From: Lethocerus indicus | Taxonomy: Eukaryota > Arthropoda > Insecta > Hemiptera > Belostomatidae | DNA length: 64,000 nucleotides | Assembly: GCA_019843655.1 (NCBI GenBank) | Contig: JACDQD010000004.1 | Location: 26,299,872-26,363,871 of the forward strand | Direction: 5' to 3' | Translations under genes and position numbers: made by a program | Shown here: positions 39,920 to 51,400 of the stretch, in pieces | Numbering within the stretch: the stretch's first letter is position 1 | Layout: every line of letters starts with the position of its first letter | Notes under the pieces: model-generated | Database searches by the model: none | Told to the model about the DNA's origin: nothing | Seen by the model: the letters and a program-made list of their open reading frames with translations, nothing else

Positions 39920-41245
39920 CCTCCTTTCAACGGTCGGCGTTCACTCCGGGCCCGATTGTTTCCGGATGTCGAACAAAGACCATCCCCGTAGAGCAGCGGA
40001 GAAGACACAGCATGTGTGACACTTTACTTCTTTGCTCTTTCCCACACACCGTTTGACATGTACAGCTCAAATAGAATGTCTTCATGAAATCTTAAAATAC
40101 TACTCGTGAACCGTGAAGAAACCAACAAAAAGGAGATTTAATGTAAATATATTTTAGTTACAAAAGAGGACCTGACAAATTCAATTGATTATTGGCCTAG
40201 CCTAGATATATTTATGTGAATTTTATATGCACTATATTTCCTGCAACTCTCCGAAATCATGAGCTAGAAAGACCAACTTAATTTTAAACATTTTGATGTT
40301 TGTATATTTTAGTCTACAAAGTTATAGACGCCCACGGAGTTACCCTCCTCCAGGGCAATATTCCGTTTTTACAGTCTTCGTTGCTACGTTCGTACAATGC
40401 GAAGGCATCGGGGAGAATGCCATATCTAATAGATTATAGTGGGATGCACCTATGATAGAGATACTTAACAATGTCCCGACTCTGATGAATTGTAGTCAGT
40501 GAATTGGACGCTACAGAAATTCGTTTTAATTAGATACACTGCAGGAAATGAGAACGTATCTTTTGCCCGGAGACTTCCTCAATTTATAGTGTTCCTATTG
40601 TCTGGAAGCTGTGGAAAGCTGTTAACAAGCCAAACCGGTCGGTTAGCACAAACAGCTATTCAAAAATAGCGCCTAACCGCGCCAGAAGCCTACTGTACCG
40701 GCTTGTGTACGACAAGGGAAAGAACAATAGTTGTTGGATTGTGTGAGCCGAGAAAATATAATTTCCCAGTGCAGCAATCTGCCCAACTACCATTGATAAA
40801 CACAATACAATTACATAGGAAACAGTACATTTTATCATCAAAGACGTGCAGCATGTTTAAAAATTTAAAATACTCATTCCTCACATCGGCGAGGACTCTG
40901 AGCGTAGTTTAGATTATAAATAAGGGGTTAAACATGTCCTACGTTCAATTTCTACTCATTCAATTATGTATTTTAAATGGTTCTTTAGGATCGTTAACTA
41001 TGCTCAAGGTGGAATACAGGATACAATAAGCTTACAGATTCTGGTTCGTGGTTTCTTGGACCCCGCCGTGTAGAGACCTTTCAATTTGATCAAATAACTG
41101 CGGTTCAGAGAGCAGGCCCCCGGCCCGTCTTGATCCTTATTTTAAGTCGAGTCTCGAAGGTAAAAGTCATTTCGAGATCAAAGGGCCGTCGGCGTGTTAG
41201 GCCCTGTGATTGGTCACAGCGTCGCCCTCTATATCAGTGATGGAG

Positions 41246-41253
<8 letters not shown>

Positions 41254-41279
<26 letters not shown>

Positions 41280-41338
41280 ATTCTTTCTCTATCTATTTAT
41301 TATCCCCATCTCTCTCTTTCTCTCTCTCTCATCACATT
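41254..41338 (+). repeat. CT-rich tract with (TC)n core
   Basis: A (TC)n run at 41254-41279 is followed by interrupted TTTCTC/TCTCTC repeats to about 41338. The same motif class as the GA tracts elsewhere, on the opposite strand. Confidence 0.85.
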
Positions 41339-42842
41339 CCTCTATGGCAAATGGTCCGTGGAAGAGTCACGATTTGACCTAATTTGTCAACATATCTGTA
41401 TTTTTTCTGAAAACAAGTCCCCGCGTAGTAACGTTGGATAGTTCATAACACTCCTTTGTATAGTTTGTTTCCACGCTGGATTTATTATTAGGTCCATAAT
41501 TTGAGGATTGATTGGAAAATTGTGATTGGGAAAATCTTTCTCCATTTCTAAATTCGTGTTCATCTATCAGGGCTCTGAAAGGAGGAAAGGCTTATTTCAA
41601 GCCCAATAATAAATCGGCGGTGCTGGGCCTCAATGAAAAAGACGTTCAATCCAAATGGGTTTAACCATGCGAACCGTTTCACGCGTTGAACAATCTTTAT
41701 CCGCGAAGTAATGTTGTGCTCAAAGGAGCCGGAAGCGGCGACTTCCTGCCCGTTATACGCCGAATGCTCTTCCTGTACGTTGTTCTAAAAGTTTAGCTAA
41801 TAACAGGGTCCGGGGGGGGGGTTGTCACGGCTTTCGGCGACTATAGGACACAATGGACACCGCTCTAAGAGTCCGTACACCGTTATTTCACATCATGTGT
41901 GATAATAGATGTTTATTTCTGGGCTGGCGGCTATCCTGTACTTTCGCCCGACCACGAGCGTTTTGCGCCTTTCACTTTCTCCACGGGGCTCGTTAGCGCT
42001 TACAAAAGGGAATAGGGGGACTCTTAGTTGAATACATTTCAATAATCGGGACCGTTATTAGTGCCGCACAGTTGAGTACCGAGCGCCCGGGGCCCCAGAG
42101 AAGATCTTCTCTAGGCCAATTTCCCCGAGGTTATATTTTTAAATGGGACTCACGCGATCGTCCCTGTCAAACCGCCTCCAAAGCTGCGTGTTACGGACCA
42201 ATAAAACAACACTGCCGTCAAACCGAACGAATACTAATGGAAAACAATTATGAGGTCCCGACAAAGTCTTAATTTAATACCAACTCTTTTTTCTTAACCT
42301 CGGATTATACTATTGCCAAAAGTGTGATCGGGAGAAGCTGAACTTCGGATTCAAGTCATACCGGGACAAATTCGGCGGTATTAAAATTCAGAACTTTTAG
42401 GCGAGGCTCACTTCGTAGCCAGGGTGTTGCTGTATTAGGGGTCAATTAAACGTGTAGGTTAACATTTACCAAAATATATTGAAAATACAGTATTTTTTAT
42501 TAATAATATTTATAAATAAATCCTACTGCAATATTTCCTAACAATGTACCAGCGGTAATCGTGCAAATCTTACTCTGTAGCTTACAGAGCTGCCATCTGA
42601 AACTCTATTACGGCTTTCCGCTATGCAATTCCGCAATGCAAGCACGTCGTGCGTTTAACATCTAAACTACCGTTGACGATTCTTTTACAGGAATGATCAT
42701 CTCTAGTCAAAATTAGTTTTTCGCTAATACTTAAACTAACTAGTTTTAAGCTAATAAATAATTTTCATCCATGTTTAGATAGTCTTGGAAAATATGAAAT
42801 GGTGCAGGTAAGAATATCGGTAAATGTTTTTGAATAGGGGCT

Positions 42843-42896
42843 GAATTTCGACTCGGCGAATCCAACCGTAGGCTTAACTACGCTACACCCCGATAT
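42843..42896 (-). mobile_element. Possible tRNA-derived SINE relic
   Basis: Read on the minus strand, GGTGTAGCGTAGTTAAGCC resembles a tRNA A-box region, and GGTTGGATTCGCC a degenerate B box, about 20 bp apart. The spacing is short and the B box is off consensus, so this is weak evidence for a decayed SINE. Confidence 0.25.
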
Positions 42897-44435
42897 CGGA
42901 AACTCATTTACCAGACCTCAGCCAGGGACCGCATGAATGCTAAAAATTCGCGAAAATTTGTAGAAAAATAGGCTTCAACATAAATGGGAACAGGGAAATA
43001 AAATTGCAATTCATCGCACAAACAAAATTTTAAGTCCGGACTAAGATTAATAGTGATCTCTGAAATGGGGTTAATGTGTTTGGTGGAAACGAGAAATGTC
43101 TAGATGTGCGGCTTGTTCCCGTTTTATTGGTGTACTTTAAACTTTTAAGTACTTTGCAGTGACTGTATGTGTCTCGAGATCGCATTTGGGTCCCGGAAAG
43201 ATAAATGGACCAGTAATTGTCCCTTCCCTTATGAAGTTTAGAGCGGTAATATTAGTATTTTTAATGTCCCAAACAAAAAAGAATTGATGTACGTCATTGA
43301 ATCGTATATATTGAGTATTACTTTCAAGACAGGGGAAAATTGTCAGGTGTTTGGCTTTCATCTTTCACCTTCCGTTGTTTTCCATCTAACAGACGAGTTA
43401 TCTCGGTAGTAATAACACGACAGTATACAATAATTATAAGATCGACAATTAGAACCAATTTAAAAAAGTGAAATAAAAAACAAAGATATTTTAAATACGT
43501 GTTTTGTGGTTTGAGAGGGGTTGGCATACAGTAGATTTCACGTCCTTCCTTCTCCTCTCGCTGGTTTGCTCTTTTGCAAGACCGGTTTCGGCTGATCTTC
43601 ATCTCCAGTAGCAGTGTGTAATCATTTTGTACAAGTGAAGTAAGTGGCGTTGCAAACAATTTATTTGTTTTTACAATAAATCAACGATTAGGGTACAATA
43701 AATCACCAATCGCTGGTTCAATACCGCAATCCGACAGGGCAGGAAAATTAAAATCTCTGTTGCATAAACCGGTGGCGATCCATCCGGTGGCATTTTCCAG
43801 ACCCCTGTGTGGATATTTTAAGTCTGTTTAAGACCTTTTTCGGGAGCGGCTCTTTTTCTCCTTTCTGGTTAGTACCCGCCTGGAGGCCGTTAAGCCCATG
43901 GGGCTAATCACATTAGCCGAGAGCGGCCCGGTGCGCCCTTTAAAAAAAAAGAAAGAAAAGCCGTCTTGAAAAATGAAAGCGGGCGACCCCGCTCTGTTTA
44001 CCCAATAATGCGGCCGGCCAACCCGAAACCAGAGTTTTCCCAAATCTACGTTTTCTCGATCCCACTACAATGAAAGGACCCAGTTTAAATTCTTGTCCTG
44101 GAGGAATACTATAAGTCTGTATACCTTTCAGAAGACGATTCTCGGCGATCGGCAGCATCTTTTACAAGGTGGTACAATTTCTCTTTTTACTCCTTATTTA
44201 TATACTGCAATTGAATTTTGGCCCCTCCACTATTTGAATTATTATACAAATTCGCAAATCTGAAGGATTGTAAGCGATGATATACAGAGAAGACGATTTG
44301 CGTCCTATAGACGAAATAAATTTGCTTCCTATGCCACTGGAATAAATACTGGATATTTATACTTATAACTATAAATAACTAACTTAAAATAAAATTTCCT
44401 TTTCTTGGTCCGCTGTCAAATAGACTGTCGCAGAG

Positions 44436-44580
44436 CCAACTACTTTTATGCTTTGGTGTCCAGAATATTGCTTCGTGTAAGCTTCAAATATTGTGGGCGT
44501 AGTGGACACGAGCTAGGGCCGTGGGGGGCGCTACTCCTCATACACCAGTACACATCTAGCGTCCCTTGCGGTGTATTTTA
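44436..44580. repeat. Dispersed repeat of about 145 bp, copy A
   Basis: This segment begins CCAACTACTTTTATG and ends GTGTATTTTA. It recurs at 45020-45162 with roughly 80% identity by eye; the shared core includes GGCGCTACTCC and CATACACCAGTACAC. I recognise no coding capacity or element ends. Confidence 0.8.
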
Positions 44581-45019
44581 CGTGAAAATGGAACAAAGAT
44601 TTTCGCGGTCACGTGTTTACCTATTTTCTAATATCCTCTATTCTAGGACGGTCTAGAGTTCCTTAAAATAAAATAAATACTAATGAATCCTATTCCCAAT
44701 TACGGCCATGCATCGGAAATTCAATTTTTTCAGTTTCGTATTAACTAACTATATTGCGAGCCTGCACACGTATCTTGGGATATAAATCTTGGGCCATATT
44801 TTAAAATTCCAAGTAGTCACTCTCTTATGAGACGGACTTAAAGTTATACATAACATTAAACTTATAATTGTAATGTGTACTTGCCAACGTATCATGGGAA
44901 GAAAATCTATTCTTGTATAAATCTAGTATAGGAAATAAAGTGAAGTGTTCGAAAAAATCTTCACGACAGGGGGAGGGTAAGAAAGGTGAAATGTGATGGT
45001 CAGGAACGGTAACCCTAAC

Positions 45020-45162
45020 CCAACTACTTTTATGCCATGGTGTCCATTGTAATGCTTCGTGTAAGTGAAATATGTGTGGGTGTAGTAGACTCGCGCTAGG
45101 ACCGTGGGGGCGCTACTCCCCATACACCAGTACACCTCTGTCGTCACTTGCAGTGTATTTTA
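45020..45162. repeat. Dispersed repeat of about 145 bp, copy B
   Basis: Same orientation as copy A, 584 bp downstream of it. Between the copies a shorter motif (ACACGTATCTTGGGATATAA near 44766, ACGTATCATGGGAAGAAAAT near 44886) is also repeated, so the whole 44.4-45.2 kb segment looks like a degraded local duplication. Confidence 0.8.
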
Positions 45163-45553
45163 TAGAACTACTAGATTATATATTTATAAATTTTTACTTT
45201 AAAAATTCTCCATTAGTAACTTCAAAATTCCTAATTTAATATAATGAAATATATTTTCGTAATTATTATTTAACCTACATAGAAATATGGACATCACATC
45301 CTAATCACACGATATCTATGCATATAATTATGAGTCTATGATTAAGTATTATTATATGTTACATACTTTGTAACATTGAAACAATGTAGTCAGAATCATT
45401 TAAATCAAGGGATATGCTAGAAATATTCATAATGTGTTTCAGTAAAATTGTGTTTCAGACATAAAGAATGAGTGTAATTATTGGTATTACCAATTCTCCT
45501 TAATTGAACAGTAGCCACCAGTACCACCACCACCCCGAAATTTATAACATAAA

Positions 45554-45925
45554 AACTCCTTACCTTGATCTTGCACTGGTTCACCTGAAACAAAATATAT
45601 GAAATGATTAGTTTAATGTCTCATTGTATTATATCATGTTAAAATATAGTATTGATAAATGTTACTGATTTGTATTAAATTCGTCCTATGTTTTCAACTA
45701 AGTACAAGGTCATTCCTCAAGTTGCATAAAATGGCATTAATCTCCTGGTGAAACATTATTGCTAGTTATAGGTGGTCTGGCATCATGTATTATAAAGTAA
45801 AATCTAATTACTGACAAAGAGGGATGGCAAGTGGAATACAATTAGAAATTATTATTAAATCAATGTCGTTTAAAATTCAAAAGAGGATTTTATATTTTAC
45901 AGTAAAAAAATCAATTCAAAATATA
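45554..45925. repeat. Local duplication, copy 1
   Basis: This segment is repeated in the same orientation at 46998-47328. The match continues at 48117-48210 after an intervening insertion. Long near-identical blocks are shared, for example AAGTACAAGGTCATTCCTCA and GGCATTAATCTCCTGGTGAA. The left edge of the homology contains the 21-nt candidate exon. Confidence 0.85.
45564..45584 (-). other. Candidate 21-nt micro-exon (VNQCKIK), duplicate of the 47.0-kb exon
   Basis: On the minus strand a pyrimidine-biased stretch ending in TTTGTTTCAG precedes 21 nt encoding VNQCKIK, followed by the strong donor GTAAGGAG. The last 16 nt and the donor are shared with the 47.0-kb copy. If spliced between phase-0 neighbours it would add seven codons and keep the frame. 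Without transcript data it could equally be a non-functional copy produced by the local duplication. It may also be the functional member while the other is the alternative. Confidence 0.3.
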
Positions 45926-46997
45926 AACTAAGATCTTGCTTATTCTAAGGATGAAAGAAGCAAATTAGATTTAAAAGCACAACCAATGCAATTTATCCAA
46001 AAAATACTTCTGTAATAGTTGTACAAGGTTTCCAACCTATATACTTCAAGTGTTAGATTTAATTTTTCTTTGTGCAGTTAAGTTCCAGATTTCATTTTAA
46101 ATAGCCCTCTTCAGAAAATTTTGTTAACCTTGCCTGGTAAAAATAAAGATTCAACAATAAACACCTATACAGTGAACAACTAAACATTAGTTTTCAGTCC
46201 ACTCCATGATGGGGAAGATTTCTGAAGGAATCCAAAGAAAAATGATGTGTTATTGCAAATGGAAATAATGCCTCTCAATTACAAGGTTTTTGTATTAAAT
46301 TGTTTTATCATAAATTAGCTTCAAGAAAATAAATGTTATCCAACTGTTAATGTTAAATGTAAATGAAATTGAAATAAATGTTTCTCACCAAGTTATGAAT
46401 ATTTTATCATCCTAATTATAATTATTGACATTCTATAACTGTTGTTATAATAAATCAGGATATTTAGGTTTAATAATAATAAAAATAATAGTGTAACTTT
46501 CATTGATAGAAACCAGTACAAAATTATGTAATAATAATAAATGAATTGTATTAAAATGAATATTTTCCATTCAATTTCATCTTTATATTATTTTATATTA
46601 TAAAATATAATTAATATGTCTCTGCGGCCTGTAAATTAATATATTTTGTGCCAGTATGTAGAGCATTACAAATAAAAGATGCTGTAGTCTGACACTAATG
46701 TCTTTGTGAGTTTAAGGCCCCTCAAAAAACAAGATTGTACAAACATCAAAATCTGATTATTCCCATTCCAAATGACTCAAAGTTCTTTTCCATCAATCTA
46801 CTCTGAATTTATATTATTTCAGTTAATATTTTATTGTAAATGTGACAACAAAGAATAGAATTCTTGAATTGTAATTTTATTCCCTCTTGAACAAAGTTAA
46901 TTCCTATCTTGGAGAAAATTTTCTTGTGGAAAGATTTGAAAATATAGGAAAGCTATCCACGATGTGTGCCAGGTCAGATATCTATAACTTCAAAAAC

Positions 46998-47328
46998 TCC
47001 TTACCTTGATCTTGCACTGCTCCATAGTGAAGAATCATCTTTCTTCACAGTTTAAACTTGTTTACACCTTACACACGAAACTGTGCCATCTGCTACAAAA
47101 TATTTGAAATAATTAGTTTAATATCTCATTGTATTATAACATGTGAAAAAATAGTACTGAAAAATGGTACTGATTTGTATTTAATTCGCCCTATGATTTA
47201 AACTAAGTACAAGGTCATTCCTCAAGTTGCATAAAATGGCATTAATCTCCTGGTGAAATATTATTGCTAGTTATAGTGGTCTGGCATCATGAATTACAAA
47301 GTAAAATCTAATTACTGACACGGAGGGA
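46998..47328. repeat. Local duplication, copy 2 (left part)
   Basis: Homologous to 45554-45830. It differs from copy 1 by about 70 bp of extra sequence around the candidate start codon. Homology stops abruptly after CACGGAGGGA near 47328 and resumes at about 48117, so a segment of about 790 bp separates the two parts. Confidence 0.8.
47005..47025 (-). CDS. Candidate first coding exon of an unidentified gene (MEQCKIK...)
   Basis: On the minus strand TTCACTATGGAGCAG places an ATG in a good start context (A at -3, G at +4). Seven codons (MEQCKIK) follow, then a near-consensus donor, AAG|GTAAGG. Upstream (higher coordinates) lies CpG-containing, promoter-like sequence with a perfect cAMP-response-type palindrome at 47760-47767. 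Downstream is the CpG-depleted tract. This is how a short first coding exon followed by a long intron would look. I cannot identify the protein from seven residues, and no downstream exon was recognised with confidence in the remaining 45 kb. A chance ATG in a repeat remains possible. Confidence 0.35.
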
Positions 47329-47490
47329 ACTTAGTATATTGAGGAAATTATGTAGATAATTACTGTGCCATTTTCTCAGATCTCTAACCTCTAAAATTTT
47401 ATCGTTCACTATCCAACAATATAAATTATAATTACCATAAGACTCCGGAAGAACATTTCATCACGTTTTAAACCTTTTACGCCAATATTC

Positions 47491-47560
47491 GAACTTGTAC
47501 ATTTAAATTTCGAAAATAACGAAACGACCGATTTTGATTTACCGAACGGTGAATTAAAAC
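47491..47560. repeat. 70-bp direct repeat, copy 1
   Basis: GAACTTGTACATTTAAATTT followed by an ACGAAACGACCGATTT core recurs at 48214-48283 with about 87% identity by eye. The copies lie on either side of the right boundary of the interrupting segment. Confidence 0.85.
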
Positions 47561-47759
47561 TAACGCGAATGGATTTTCGTTCTGCGTAATCCTAATGCTT
47601 AAGTACTAATATCTACAAACATATGTCTACTAAATTTAGCTTATTTCGCAGTTAATATCTTACGTCCCTTTCATGAACAAGTTTGAAACATTTATATCAC
47701 TATAATGATATTTATACCAAATATTAAAAGTAATAAATGTGGAACTACTTTTTTGGGCG

Positions 47760-47767
47760 TGACGTCA
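47760..47767. promoter_or_regulatory. CRE/ATF-type palindrome TGACGTCA
   Basis: A perfect 8-bp CREB/ATF consensus within GGGCGTGACGTCACCACTCC, in a small CpG-containing patch. It lies 735 bp upstream of the MEQCKIK start codon in that gene's orientation and about 0.6 kb past the aminopeptidase polyadenylation signal. Confidence 0.45.
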
Positions 47768-48040
47768 CCACTCCGCTATATCATCCCCTCCCAACAACCA
47801 CATTCAAATTTTCCCTACCGACCACCCAATATACAAACTCAAAACGATTGCATCAGATTCATGGATTTTTAAGAAGGTTTTTATGTATTACAAGTCTAAT
47901 GAAATTAATGAATAGAAGAAAACAAAATTAATTAATTAAATAAATAAATAATAGTTCCAGGACTGCATGGGAGGAACTGAAAAAATCTTTCAGCTTCTGT
48001 AAAGGACTCGGTAAAGGTTTAATTCATTCCAAAGGATTAA

Positions 48041-48043
<3 letters not shown>

Positions 48044-48089
<46 letters not shown>
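48044..48089. repeat. (TA)n microsatellite
   Basis: A TA run of about 45 bp close to the right boundary of the segment that interrupts duplication copy 2. Confidence 0.95.
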
Positions 48090-48091
<2 letters not shown>

Positions 48092-48116
48092 TTAGAATTC
48101 TTTTCAGTTTCCACGT

Positions 48117-48210
48117 TTGATGCCAAGAGCAATACAATTAAAAATTATTAATAAATGAATGATGTTTACAATTCAAAAGAGGATTTTATAAATTAAAGGA
48201 AAAAAATATA
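48117..48210. repeat. Local duplication, copy 2 (right part)
   Basis: Homologous to about 45823-45920 of copy 1; shared blocks include ATTCAAAAGAGGATTTTATA. It continues copy 2 after the interruption. Confidence 0.7.
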
Positions 48211-48213
48211 TCC

Positions 48214-48283
48214 GAACTTGTACATTTAAATTTTGAAAATCACGAAACGACCGATTTGGATATACCGAACGGTGAATTGAAAC
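48214..48283. repeat. 70-bp direct repeat, copy 2
   Basis: Second copy of the 47491-47560 unit, same orientation, with scattered substitutions. Confidence 0.85.
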
Positions 48284-48340
48284 TATATATAGCTGCAAAC
48301 GTAATCTATAAGAAAAAAACGGATTAGGACCAGTTTATAT

Positions 48341-48346
48341 TTTATT
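48341..48346 (-). terminator. Polyadenylation signal AATAAA of the aminopeptidase gene
   Basis: On the minus strand AATAAA lies about 100 nt after the TGA stop codon at 48449-48451, in an A-rich context. The position fits a short 3' UTR. Confidence 0.6.
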
Positions 48347-48448
48347 TTTGAATGCGGTCTGTAAGCACTATTATGTTGCGTGTCTATGTAGTGTGTTCGT
48401 GATGTGTGCGAAACAGATATAAACTACAGTCACAAAATCGTCAAAAAA

Positions 48449-51400
48449 TCAACAGGTGGATTTCTCTTCTGGACAGGCGATCTGATGCAGGAACTGGAAT
48501 AGTGTCCTCGTGGGTCTGCCAGTCATTGTCCCAGATCTCAGATAGGGGAACCCGTAGCCGGTCGACAGCATACCCGTCCCCGTTATGTCCATGTGGAGAA
48601 AATCCACAGGCGGAACGAATTCCTAGTAAAAAAAAATCGTTAAGTCCTGGACCCGATTAGAACATTGTTGGAGCATTGCACTGCCCGGGGTTTGGAGTCC
48701 GTCGTTAACTACAGAATCCGATTTATCTTATAATAGATAATCTATTTTTTCTTGGCTCATTCTAATTAAAATAAAAAATATAAATAGTGTAAATGATGGA
48801 AAAATATACATTTAAAATCACAATTAGATTGTTACTTCTTATTTTATCATTTTCAGTTTTTAAAAATATGAGAAAATATTTTGCGATCCACTCCAATGGG
48901 TAGAGCTACCTAAATTATACACAAACAAAACGTTAATTAATTGTTCCCAATAAATCCTAACCCAACTGTAAATTGAACAGACGAACCCAACGCCGAAAGT
49001 TTATGTGTTCGATGGAAACCGAGAGGTTGTTAAACAGCCGATCGTAACTCGGGGTAAATTCCCTTAAGTAGTTGTAAGTACCGCAGATCGATAGACAGTT
49101 ACGCCGACCGGGCGTTTAAGACAAATGATAAAATTCAGAAGTGGATTTAAAATGAATTCGGCTCAATTTATTGAAGAATAAATGCCTGATTGAGAATAGG
49201 GGATCAGCGGCTGGATTGAATCCCACAAAAGTCCGGTGGAAATGTAAACACACATAATTATGCTTAATTAAACACATTAATCCGCCTCTATTTGCTGTAA
49301 TGAGGGCCGCCTTTTGACAATGTTTACTAGTTGCTAAATGTTCACATGATACTGATTTAGTGATTTATATCTGAATTATTGAAGTCAACGATCTTAAATT
49401 TTAAAAAATACATGAAATGATTGAAAAGTTTTACCATGAGGAAAGCTGCACCCGTACACGGGTCCCCGCCTCTTCCAAGAGCCACATTGTTCGTATCCAC
49501 GCTGGGAAAGTCTGTAAGACCATACGATTAGAACTCACGCCCAAACATATATTCAATGCATGAGCAAGCAGTCGAAAGTTGTTATTACGTACCAAATCGA
49601 TCTCATCGTAAAATTGAAGAATGTATTTTAAAATTTCACACACCTGTAACCTTTTTCGTGTAATATTTCCAGAGCGGGAACCTCCACACTCTGTCGCCGG
49701 TCTCCGCTCCTGCCCTGGACAACTCCTTCCAGACGACGTCGGACGTGGTAAAGACGCCCGTCGACGAGGCGCCCAGCGCTTGCCGCATCCCCCCTGCAAT
49801 TATAAAGTGCAAAGTTGAAATCACAAAACTGAAATATAAATGTCAAGAAACGCTGGTGGCATCGTGAAGATCTCCTCGAAAAATGTGTCGAGGTCTTAAA
49901 TTCGGAGCAATGTCAGTAACACAGAACGTAAAACTTTTTAAAGTCGCCACTGTATTTGTACGCAGTTTAGGACTGGACAGTGAAAATAATTATTTGAAAG
50001 CCTTGAAAGAATTGATCTCAGAGAGATGAAGAACTTTTCAGGGCCCTCGAATAAACACAATTTACATGCTTCAAAAAAACGTTGTTCACTACAAGACAAC
50101 GATGAAGGGCCAATATTCCAGTGAAGTAGTTTTCCAGTAGTTTTGAATTTGAAAATTTAAAACTTTATTGTTGCTTGAATTATTTAGGCGACTGGTGTAA
50201 AAATGATATCCCCTTTAATTATTTAACACTGTTGGGGAGACATTTTTAGTGGGTTTTTCAAATCTTCAATCAGAGCGTTAGTATAAGATGGAGATGCGCA
50301 GCGCTAAGTTAAAGTCACGGGAGAATTTTAAATGTATTCATCCAACGCTCACCCCTATTGTACAGTTCTATCGGATACAAAATTGAATGAGTAACATTTT
50401 TGGACATAAAATATGAAAAGTTTGAAAGTATGAAAAGCAAAAAAATTTTGCTCTCGTTTTTAAATGGAGCATATAAATAGAGTGGAAGGCCGACCTGTGA
50501 GTGTGGCGACGTTGATCACAAGACAAGGCTTGTAATTTGTGGAATAGGCTAGAGCGTCTGCAAGTATGACCCTGCCCTCGCTGGAGGTGTCCTGCACTCT
50601 TATAGTCTTTCCGTTCAGGCTCACCATTACGTCACCGGGCTTAGTCGCCTTGCCGCCGGGCATATTTTCGCACAATGGGACTAGAGCTGAGAAAAAATCA
50701 AAAAAGTCTCACTGGAATGAAATTTCTGACATTTTATCGATAATGATTGGTTTGTATAACAATACTGGAGATTTATCTTCTACTTTTTTTTCTCATTTAT
50801 TGTTACAGTCACGACTACAATTTTTTTTATATTGTATCTAGTGACACTGCTCTCACTTGACACTCACTCACTGAACTCTCGAAGGAGAAGCCACCCAATT
50901 ATGGTACTCCCGCTCCTGCCCTTACTCAGGTTGTAAGGAAATCGCGTGGCCATCTCCGCTTTAGGCGACGCACGGGATTTTCGGGAAGGTGAAGCGAGGA
51001 AAGTTGTCGAATTAAGGGATTGGAATGAAGGGATAGTTTGGAATGGAACGATTTATACCGGGAAGCTGCTAATTCTCTAACGAATGGGACTTTTAGGTCG
51101 TTGTGAATTATTCTGTTAGAGACATATGGTGGGGCGTTGGTATGTGAATGAAATGGCGTTATGGTAAATGAAACGAGTAGTATTTTTATTGTATTCAAAA
51201 AACGTTTGGGTAAGTCTGGCCTTTCGATCTGGTTAAATGAGGCCCGCCGGAAATAGGAGACGGGAGTAAACGTCTGTAAAGGGAAGTACCGTTGACGTTG
51301 ATTGGTGAGCCGACCGAGGCCAAACACTTCATGACTCCGACGATGGCGGCGGCGCCGGCCATGTCCGCCCTGAACTCGGCCATACCGGCGGCCGGCCTCA

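Larger units (their letters stand above)
39162..44430. other. Noncoding stretch, no gene recognised
   Basis: No supportable exon on either strand. It holds a long (GA)n tract (39858-39917), a CT-rich tract (41254-41338), a possible tRNA-like relic at 42.84-42.90 kb and GC-rich patches near 39.6-39.8 and 41.7-42.2 kb. CpG remains common until about 44.6 kb. Confidence 0.55.
45170..47330. other. CpG-depleted AT-rich stretch
   Basis: Only a handful of CpG dinucleotides occur in about 2 kb, whereas flanking DNA on both sides has many. TG and CA are common. This is the signature of long-term germline cytosine methylation, which in insects marks transcribed gene bodies. Apart from the two 21-nt candidate exons described separately and the duplicated segments, I see no coding sequence. 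Confidence 0.6.
47328..48117. other. Segment interrupting the duplicated sequence; promoter-like, contains (TA)n
   Basis: This piece is absent from duplication copy 1. It is richer in CpG than its left flank, carries the palindrome TGACGTCA and ends near a (TA)n tract at 48044-48089. No terminal inverted repeats were found, so whether it was inserted here or lost from copy 1 is unresolved. Confidence 0.45.

Noticed and set aside
43324..43659. 111-codon minus-strand frame, considered as a downstream exon of the MEQCKIK gene
   Set aside because: No acceptor site at a suitable position, low-complexity hydrophobic second half and no recognised domain.
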